Assembly (NCBI GenBank): GCA_946183335.1
Contig: CAMGZN010000020.1
Coordinates: 1-13,316, forward strand
Direction of reading: 5' to 3'
Length of the DNA: 13,316 nt
Origin: an uncultured Caryophanales bacterium
Lineage (GTDB): Bacteria; Bacillota_I; Bacilli_A; RFN20; CAG-826
Part shown: in pieces, positions 6,961-12,130 of the stretch
Layout of the letters: each line of letters begins with the position of its first letter
Numbering within the stretch: position 1 is the first letter of the stretch
The notes under the pieces: generated by a model
Told to the model about the DNA's origin: nothing
Database searches by the model: none
The model's input: only the letters and a program-made list of their open reading frames with translations
Made by a program: the position numbers and the translations under genes

Positions 6961-7067
6961 AAATATACCTCGACTTTCTCACTCAAGACTCGCTATGGAG
7001 GTCTATTGCCTAAGGCAATAAGTTAGTTACCTTTTCTATGCGGTTGTAGCTTGTGAGGCGACAACGC
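6961..7067 (-). ncRNA. Structured 5' leader of rplU (L21 leader type)
   Basis: About 105 transcribed bases between the promoter and ATG, with three stem-loops in order. First is a bulged stem, GCGTTGT with ACAACCGC (7061-7067 / 7040-7047). Second is a perfect TATTGCC-TTA-GGCAATA hairpin (7004-7020). Third is ACCTC (6998-7002) paired with GAGGT (6967-6971) around a 26-base loop. The GAGG of the last arm is the ribosome site, so this helix would hide it. Bacillota rplU transcripts are known to carry an L21 leader; I assign this one by position and form, not by a covariance search. Confidence 0.6.
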
Positions 7068-7072
7068 TATTA

Positions 7073-7101
7073 ATAATATTATTAATGAATCACTTTGTAA
7101 A
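7073..7101 (-). promoter_or_regulatory. rplU operon promoter
   Basis: TTTACA at 7096-7101, a 17-base spacer, then TATTAT at 7073-7078. The predicted start is near 7066, at the foot of the first leader helix. This is the best sigma-A-type promoter in the window. Confidence 0.7.
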
Positions 7102-7107
7102 TATTTT

Positions 7108-7121
7108 TTTACAATTGTAAA
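7108..7121. other. 14-bp perfect palindrome between radC and the rplU promoter
   Basis: TTTACAATTGTAAA, a perfect dyad starting 2 bases after the radC stop and ending 6 bases before the rplU -35. On the minus strand it is followed by A rather than T, so it is not an intrinsic terminator. It could be an operator; in AT-rich DNA it could also be chance. Confidence 0.3.
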
Positions 7122-7122
7122 C

Positions 7123-7803
7123 TCAAAACTCCCGAAAATGTCCATGTTCGCGAAAAGAATAATACCCATTTTTATAAATGATCACATGATCAAAAAGTCG
7201 TATTCCAAATTCTTCTGCTTTATCGCGTAAAATCGCTGTCGAAACAACATCATTTTCGCTTGGTCTATCAGAGCCATCTGGATGGTTATGAACCAAGACA
7301 AATGAGGAACATTTTGAATCAAGTAAATCTAAAATGATTTCTTTGAAATCAAATGAACATGAACCGAACGAACCTTTATATTTTGTTAGTTCACGAATGA
7401 TCTCTTTTTTGCGGTTGAGCATCACGAGAATTATCACCTCATAATCAAGTGTTTGTAAATATCGAAATCGTTCATTAATTTGGTTCGTTTGAGTAATGAC
7501 TTGATGGGTCGAATTTTTTGGTGATGATAATCGTCGATGCAGCTCAAACGCAGCCACAAGTTTGAGCGCACTTATACGGCTTAATCCGCGTTGCGTCTCT
7601 AGTGCGTTAATAGAAGCGATGGATAAATGTGGCAAAGTAATAAATGTCTCTAGTAGAGACTTTCCAATTTCAATCGCTGAATGTCCTTTAACTCCGCTGC
7701 CAATTAAAATAGCTAAAAGCTCATAATCATCAAGCTCACTAATTCCGTAGCAAAAGGCTTTTTCACGAGGTTTGGCCTCCTTTGGTAGATCGGCAATTTT
7801 CAT
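7123..7803 (-). CDS. radC: RadC/YsxA-family JAMM-domain protein
   Basis: 226 residues from ATG 7803. An N-terminal helix-hairpin-helix-like region (about 20-90: ELLAILIGSGVKG, LSRISALKLVAA) is followed by an MPN/JAMM domain. The metal-binding motif is complete: HNHP at 172-175 (His172, His174), with Ser182 and Asp185 in PSEND. The family is widespread; its molecular role is unsettled, and a direct repair function is not established. In pneumococcus radC belongs to the late competence regulon. The ATG overlaps the stop of the upstream peptide gene as ATGA and there is no strong ribosome site, which implies coupling. A TTG two codons upstream (7809) is a weaker alternative start. No terminator follows before the rplU promoter. 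Confidence 0.93.
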   Translation of the reverse strand: MKIADLPKEAKPREKAFCYGISELDDYELLAILIGSGVKGHSAIEIGKSLLETFITLPHLSIASINALETQRGLSRISALKLVAAFELHRRLSSPKNSTHQVITQTNQINERFRYLQTLDYEVIILVMLNRKKEIIRELTKYKGSFGSCSFDFKEIILDLLDSKCSSFVLVHNHPDGSDRPSENDVVSTAILRDKAEEFGIRLFDHVIIYKNGYYSFREHGHFREF

Positions 7804-7973
7804 TTCCAAGTAAATTTCCAGCCGCCCGGAACACTTGAAGAACCTTCTTTGGACATAAACAGTTTATAAATGACCACTGCCATTAATGAAACAGCAAGGA
7901 CAGTTAAAACAGCCGTTAAAGTTAGTTCACCAGGTTTAATTTGAGCACATTCTTCTTTTGTTAATTCACGCAT
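7800..7973 (-). CDS. Small single-pass membrane peptide with double-glycine-like leader (57 aa)
   Basis: I do not recognise a named family. The product has three parts. An acidic leader-like N-terminus, MRELTKEECAQIKPGE, resembles bacteriocin/ComC-type leaders (ELTxEExxxI-GG) but with PGE where GG is expected. A hydrophobic segment LTLTAVLTVLAVSLMAVVIY follows at about 17-36. The polar tail SKEGSSSVPGGWKFTWK follows the membrane-proximal residues KLFM. The start is decided by a perfect AGGAGG (7983-7988) 9 bases before ATG 7973; the frame is open upstream to a TTG at 8027, which lacks such a site. Its TGA overlaps the radC ATG, so the two are co-translated. Alternatives are a prepilin-like peptide or a small regulatory membrane protein. 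The gene call is strong; the function is unknown. Confidence 0.8.
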   Translation of the reverse strand: MRELTKEECAQIKPGELTLTAVLTVLAVSLMAVVIYKLFMSKEGSSSVPGGWKFTWK

Positions 7974-7997
7974 TGTTGTAATCCTCCTATATTTCTT

Positions 7998-8006
7998 AAT
8001 GCGTAA
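7998..8006 (-). promoter_or_regulatory. TTACGCATT box before the peptide-radC operon
   Basis: The 9-mer TTACGCATT lies 10 bases upstream of the AGGAGG of the small peptide gene, preceded by an A/T-rich run. If it acted as a -10-type element, transcription would start just before the ribosome site. A TTGAAC lies about 17 bases upstream of it. The same word precedes ruvA. It recalls the streptococcal com-box TACGAATA but differs from it; function is inferred. Confidence 0.35.
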
Positions 8007-8030
8007 TTTTTTAGCAAATGTGTTCAAACA

Positions 8031-8056
8031 AATAAAAAAGGTGCTATAAGCACCTT
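8031..8056 (-). terminator. Rho-independent terminator after greA
   Basis: Perfect 7-bp hairpin AAGGTGC / GCACCTT, loop TTATA, followed by TTTTATT on the minus strand. It starts 22 bases past the greA stop and separates greA from the peptide-radC operon. Confidence 0.9.
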
Positions 8057-8078
8057 ATTTTTTTAATGTGGGACACTT

Positions 8079-8555
8079 TTACTTGGTTGTAAGTTTAAGA
8101 ATTTCAACCTTGTATTCGCGAGCAACACGGACGACACAGACATCGCCAACTTTCTTTCCAACGATGGCTTTACCAAGTGGAGAGACGTTAGAGATAAGTC
8201 CTTTGGTTGGGTTAGCTTCAACTGTACCAACGATGGTGTATGTTGCTTTAGTGTTATCGCTAAGATCTTTGATTTCGACTGTGGAACCAAGAGCAACTAA
8301 TTTGCTGGCTTGTTTCTTTTCATCGATGATTTTAGCATTAGCTAAGATGTTCTCGATTTCTTTAATACGAGCTTCAACTTCAGCTTGTTTGTTACGCGCA
8401 GCATCGTAGTCTGCGTTTTCGCTTAAGTCACCTTGTGCACGAGCGGCAGCAAGTTGATCTAAGACTTCTGGACGGTCAATATCAATTAAATGACGAAGTT
8501 CTTTAGTTAACTTAGCTTCGCCTTCTTTTGTTAATTCTATTTTCTCTGTGGCCAT
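8079..8555 (-). CDS. greA: Transcription elongation factor GreA
   Basis: Binds the RNA polymerase secondary channel and stimulates transcript cleavage to rescue backtracked complexes. 158 residues, standard length. The N-terminal coiled coil carries the tip motif GDLSENADYDAAR, with the acidic tip residues Asp43 and Glu46. The C-terminal FKBP-like domain ends with SPLGKAIVGKKVGD. AGGAGG 8 bases before ATG 8555 fixes the start. It has its own candidate promoter in the gap after yrzB and a strong terminator downstream, so it appears to be monocistronic, with possible readthrough from the alaS operon. Confidence 0.97.
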   Translation of the reverse strand: MATEKIELTKEGEAKLTKELRHLIDIDRPEVLDQLAAARAQGDLSENADYDAARNKQAEVEARIKEIENILANAKIIDEKKQASKLVALGSTVEIKDLSDNTKATYTIVGTVEANPTKGLISNVSPLGKAIVGKKVGDVCVVRVAREYKVEILKLTTK

Positions 8556-8583
8556 GATTTAAGCCTCCTAAATCGCAATAAAG

Positions 8584-8612
8584 AGTTTACCAATCAATAA
8601 TGATGTTGTAAA
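8584..8612 (-). promoter_or_regulatory. Candidate greA promoter
   Basis: TTTACA at 8607-8612, a 17-base spacer, then TAAACT at 8584-8589, in the 64-base gap between yrzB and greA. The -35 is identical to that of the rplU promoter; the -10 matches consensus at four of six positions. Confidence 0.5.
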
Positions 8613-8619
8613 CAACAAA

Positions 8620-8892
8620 TTACTTAATTTCCTTCATTTTTGGGTCATCGAGGAAGCAATTGAAAACTTCTTCTACTTCCTCAAGCTCTTTTTCATCTTC
8701 AATAACTTCAATTGAGGAATCCTTTTCATTCACTGAAACAGGAATAACGTTATCTTCATCTCCTTCTTTATATAAGAAGGCATACATTTTGTGGCGTTCT
8801 TCATTTTCATAAGTGAAAAGAATCTTCATCACTTGTTCGACACCGTTTTCATCGGTAATCATGATTTCATTATCAAGAAGTGGGTTACTCAT
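8620..8892 (-). CDS. yrzB: DUF1292 family protein (YrzB-like)
   Basis: 90 residues, very acidic, with a beta-rich core. The pattern EIMITDENGVEQVMKILFTYENEERHKMYAFLYKE-type start and a Glu/Asp-rich tail (DEKELEEVEEVF) match the Bacillota DUF1292 family; no biochemical function is established for it. It overlaps the ruvX stop by 4 bases (ATGA), with GGAGGAAGG as ribosome site within ruvX. The order alaS-ruvX-yrzB is the conserved Bacillota arrangement, which supports the call. Confidence 0.85.
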   Translation of the reverse strand: MSNPLLDNEIMITDENGVEQVMKILFTYENEERHKMYAFLYKEGDEDNVIPVSVNEKDSSIEVIEDEKELEEVEEVFNCFLDDPKMKEIK

Positions 8893-9317
8893 TTTCCTTC
8901 CTCCATTTTTCTTAAATATCTTTCTAAGATAACAACCGCAGCATACTCATCGACAAGAGCTTTGCGCTTTTCATAAGAAAGATTCATTTCTTTTAGTTTT
9001 TCATCCGCGTCAATTGTGGAATACGATTCATCAATTTCGTGGATAATAAGAGAACTATTTGCTTTAAGCAAATCTTCTTTGAATCTTAAACAACTTTTCG
9101 CATGAGGAGATAGATCTCCAGACTCATAATAAGGAACGCCTAAAACAACTTCAGAGATGCCTTCGTTTTGGCAAATCTCAAGAATATGTTCACGAGCTTT
9201 TTTAAAATTGCCTGGTTCAAAACGAAATGTTTCGCGTCCATGGGCAATGCCTAAAGCATCCGTGGACGCAATCCCAACAGTGGTCGTTCCTAAATCAAGA
9301 GCAAGGATTTTACTCAT
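8889..9317 (-). CDS. ruvX: YqgF/RuvX-family RNase H-fold protein
   Basis: 142 residues. The family is described as a putative Holliday-junction resolvase and is also implicated in pre-16S rRNA 5' end processing. The RNase H fold is visible: the first strand ALDLGTTTVGIA with Asp8, the VVLGVP strand (57-62), the IHEIDESYST strand with Glu97, and the DEYAAVVILERYL helix with Asp123, so the acidic active-site set is present. The family normally reads DERLTT at 96-101; here it is DESYST, so the usual Arg is Ser98. Likewise GTTTVGIA replaces GxxRIGVA, losing another Arg. ATG 9317 overlaps the alaS stop by 4 bases, with AAGGAG inside alaS as ribosome site. Confidence 0.9.
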   Translation of the reverse strand: MSKILALDLGTTTVGIASTDALGIAHGRETFRFEPGNFKKAREHILEICQNEGISEVVLGVPYYESGDLSPHAKSCLRFKEDLLKANSSLIIHEIDESYSTIDADEKLKEMNLSYEKRKALVDEYAAVVILERYLRKMEEGK

Positions 9318-11920
9318 TGAAGAGTCTCCTTAAAGAGCTCGATAGCAGATTGAATCTTTGATTCATCACGTCCGGAACCATTCGCCATATTTGGACGTCC
9401 TCCGCCGCCACCACCGAGGTGTTTAGCGACTTCGCGGACAAGATTGCCGGCCATGTTCTTTCGAAGGGCTGAGCCGCCAATAAAAATAGAAATTGGCAAT
9501 GTTTGACCTTCTCCACCAATCAAAAGAATGGAGTAATCAGGATATTTCACTTTTAAACCATCTCCCATGGCATTTAAGTTGTCCATTGAAGCACCTTTAA
9601 CATATTTAGTTAAAACTTTATATCCTTTAAGGTCTTCAAATTCGTTTACAGCGTCATTGGCATTGGCTTGAGAAATCTGATCCATCAAAGATGTCAGACG
9701 TCGATTTGCTTCAGAAAGTTGTTCAAGTATTGAATGAATCTTATTCTTTGCTTCATCAGCATTTGATGCTCCAACACTTTCAACAATCGATTTTAAAGCG
9801 TCTTGACGTTGTTTAATTAATTCATAAGCACCAACTGATGAACGTCCTTCAATACGACGGACACCAGAGGCAATTGAAGATTCACTTTCAATAACGAAGA
9901 CACCAATGTCGGATGTATTCTTCACGTGGCATCCACCACAGAATTCAATTGATTCTTTGCCAAAGGCAACAACACGAACTTCATCACCATATTTCTCAGA
10001 GAAGAACGCTTTTGCACCAAGCTTATTTGCTTCACTAATACTCATAACCTTGATGTTTGATGGAATCGCTTCAGCAATCATACGATTGACTTCGTTTTCA
10101 ATTGCTTTTAATTCTTCATCAGTAATTTTTGAATAGTGGGTAAAGTCAAATCTCATGTAGTCTTTACAGACATAGGAGCCCATTTGTTTAATGTGGTTAC
10201 CTAAAACTTTATCTAACGCGGCTTGTAATAAGTGGGTTACAGAGTGGTTACGTTCTGTTAATCGACGTTCTTCAACATTGATTTCGACATGAACCTTGTC
10301 ACCAACTTTAACTTTTCCGCGTTTGACTTTCACAGCGTGTAAATGTTGTTTGTTTGGAGCTTTGATAACATTGAATACTTCTAAAGAAGTATCATTGTTA
10401 GAAATTTCGCCAGTATCGGCAACTTCACCACCGGATTCAGCGTAGAAATTTGTTTGAGAAAGAATGATTTCACCTTCGTCTGAGATTTCATCAACTTTAA
10501 CGCCATCCTTGAAACAGCCAATCACAACAGCATCAAGTGGATCCTCATCATAAACAAATGATGAAGGTTCAGTGAATTCGAGGAGATCTTTGGATTGCTT
10601 GTGCATACTTTGAGCATTACTACGAGCTTGACGAGCACGTTCCTTTTGCTTTTCCATTTCTTCTTCAAAGCCTTTACGATCGACTTTCACACCTTTTTCA
10701 GCACAGATTTCAATTGTTAAATCAATTGGGAATCCAAATGTATCGTAAAGTTTGAATGCATCAGCACCAGAAAGTTCTTTCTTACCGACAATCATTTCAC
10801 GAAGTAAAGCTTCACCAGTGGCAAGAGTCTCTAAGAACTTCTCTTCTTCTGCTTTGACCATCTTCGCGATGGATGGACCTTTAGAGACATTCTCTGGATA
10901 GAATTTTGCATAGATGTTGATAACAACATCAACGAGAGTGTACATAAATGGTTTTTCAATACCGATTTGTTTAGCAAATCTCATTGCACGGCGAACAAGA
11001 CGTCTTAGGACGTATCCACGTCCTTCGTTGGAGAAAATTTCTCCATCAGCAATCGCGAATGTAACTGCACGAATGTGGTCAGCGATAACACGATAATTTG
11101 TTAAATAAGGTTTTTCGTATGGAACGTTCGCGAGTTTTTCAACAGCTTTGATAATTGGCATAAACAAATCTGTTTCAAAATTTGAATCAGTTTGTTGTAG
11201 AACAGAAGCAATACGCTCAAGTCCTGCGCCGGTATCAATGTTCTTGCTTGGAAGTTCCTTATATTCGCTTCTAGGAGTGCCTGGAACCGCGTTATATTGT
11301 GAAAACACAATACCCCAGATTTCAACATAACGGTCATTTTCAATTTCTTCACGGAGTAAACGTTCACCAATATGGTCCGGATCATATTTCTCCCCACGAT
11401 CAAAGAAGACTTCGGTGTTTGGACCGGCTGGACCTTCACCGATTTCCCAATAGTTTCCTTCTAATGGAATAAGATGAGATTCTTCCACGCCTTCTTTTAA
11501 CCAAAGTTGATGAGTTTCTTCATCAATTGGGTTATATGTAAAATAGAGTTTATCCTTTGGCATTCCGAAGTATTTCTCACTCGTGAGAATTTCAAAAGCA
11601 AAAGGAATGACCTCTTTTTTAAAGTAGTCACCGATAGAGAAGTTTCCAAGCATTTCAAAGAATGTATGGTGACGTGCGGTAAATCCAACGTTTTCAATAT
11701 CGTTTGTACGAATCGATTTTTGGACGTTTGTAATTCGTCGACTTGGTGGTACTTCACTACCATCCATGTATTTCTTTAACGCGGCAACACCAGAATTAAT
11801 CCAAAGTAATGTTGGATCTTGATAAGGAATTAAGGAAGCACCTTTTTCCACGTGATGGCCTTTTGATTTAAAGAAGTTTAACCATGTTTCACGAATTTCT
11901 TGACCGGTCATGTATTTCAT
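9314..11920 (-). CDS. alaS: Alanyl-tRNA synthetase
   Basis: Charges tRNA-Ala with alanine in the cytoplasm. 868 residues, full length. Class II catalytic core at about 1-250: INSGVAALKKYMDG (41-54), motif 2 region RTNDIENVGFTARHHTFFEM (71-90) and motif 3 region DTGAGLERI (229-237). The tRNA-recognition region follows, then the editing domain with zinc ligands His559 and His563 (HSVTH) and Cys661 and His665 (CGGCH). The C-terminal DHHA1/C-Ala domain holds a glycine-rich run then RPNMANGSGRD (842-852). The NSGVAALKKY variant is, as I recall, typical of Mollicutes and Erysipelotrichia-like AlaS. AGGAGGT 7 bases upstream (11927-11933) selects ATG 11920 over the in-frame ATG at residue 4. Expression is controlled by the T-box leader. 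Confidence 0.98.
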   Translation of the reverse strand: MKYMTGQEIRETWLNFFKSKGHHVEKGASLIPYQDPTLLWINSGVAALKKYMDGSEVPPSRRITNVQKSIRTNDIENVGFTARHHTFFEMLGNFSIGDYFKKEVIPFAFEILTSEKYFGMPKDKLYFTYNPIDEETHQLWLKEGVEESHLIPLEGNYWEIGEGPAGPNTEVFFDRGEKYDPDHIGERLLREEIENDRYVEIWGIVFSQYNAVPGTPRSEYKELPSKNIDTGAGLERIASVLQQTDSNFETDLFMPIIKAVEKLANVPYEKPYLTNYRVIADHIRAVTFAIADGEIFSNEGRGYVLRRLVRRAMRFAKQIGIEKPFMYTLVDVVINIYAKFYPENVSKGPSIAKMVKAEEEKFLETLATGEALLREMIVGKKELSGADAFKLYDTFGFPIDLTIEICAEKGVKVDRKGFEEEMEKQKERARQARSNAQSMHKQSKDLLEFTEPSSFVYDEDPLDAVVIGCFKDGVKVDEISDEGEIILSQTNFYAESGGEVADTGEISNNDTSLEVFNVIKAPNKQHLHAVKVKRGKVKVGDKVHVEINVEERRLTERNHSVTHLLQAALDKVLGNHIKQMGSYVCKDYMRFDFTHYSKITDEELKAIENEVNRMIAEAIPSNIKVMSISEANKLGAKAFFSEKYGDEVRVVAFGKESIEFCGGCHVKNTSDIGVFVIESESSIASGVRRIEGRSSVGAYELIKQRQDALKSIVESVGASNADEAKNKIHSILEQLSEANRRLTSLMDQISQANANDAVNEFEDLKGYKVLTKYVKGASMDNLNAMGDGLKVKYPDYSILLIGGEGQTLPISIFIGGSALRKNMAGNLVREVAKHLGGGGGGRPNMANGSGRDESKIQSAIELFKETLQ

Positions 11921-11942
11921 ATTTTGACCTCCTAAACAAAAT

Positions 11943-12090
11943 AAAAAAGTATCTCAGAGGAACGAACTTATCGCGGTACCATCCTCTTTCAATACTTTGT
12001 ATTGCACTTAATTAGTTTTCTCTTTAACGCAGAGACACGATGACTCTTCATCATCTCCAAAGGAGTGGCAGGTTCCTTTATCGGAGCACA
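11943..12090 (-). ncRNA. T-box riboswitch (tRNA-Ala responsive) upstream of alaS
   Basis: The diagnostic T-box sequence GGATGGTACCGCGA is at 11971-11984. Its UGGU would pair with the ACCA end of uncharged tRNA-Ala (discriminator A73), consistent with alaS. The terminator pairs AGTAT (11992-11996) with ATACT (11948-11952) and AGAGGA with TCCTCT, followed by a T-run. A competing hairpin CAATAC-AAA-GTATTG (11990-12004) uses the same bases as the first terminator arm. Upstream lie short hairpins: CTCC..AAAGGA / TCCTTT..GGAG (12055-12086) with GCC in its loop, GATGA/TCATC and TCTCT/AGAGA. Ala codon candidates are GCC (12067-12069) and GCG. I cannot place a canonical long Stem I with a specifier loop; the leader is only about 150 bases. 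Confidence 0.88.
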
Positions 12091-12093
12091 ATA

Positions 12094-12122
12094 AATATAT
12101 CATAAATCCGAATAATTAAAAG
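12094..12122 (-). promoter_or_regulatory. Candidate alaS promoter
   Basis: Two overlapping -10-like hexamers, TATGAT (12099-12104) and TATATT (12094-12099), with a weak TTTTAA/TTTAAT -35 about 15-16 bases upstream of the second. The predicted start is close to the first leader helix. Confidence 0.45.
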
Positions 12123-12130
12123 AATTATTC
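12110..12130 (-). other. 8-bp A/T-rich inverted repeat overlapping the trpB stop
   Basis: GAATAATT-CTTTT-AATTATTC, a perfect hairpin that includes the trpB TAA. It has no following T-run, so at best it is a weak terminator or 3'-end protector. It also overlaps the -35 region of the alaS promoter. Confidence 0.35.

Noticed and set aside
7804..7809. radC start at TTG 7809
   Set aside because: The ATG at 7803 makes a classic ATGA overlap; the TTG adds only two residues and has no better ribosome site.
7974..8027. Longer form of the small peptide starting at TTG 8027 (75 aa)
   Set aside because: It lacks a ribosome site and adds a basic stretch; the ATG at 7973 has a perfect AGGAGG at good spacing.
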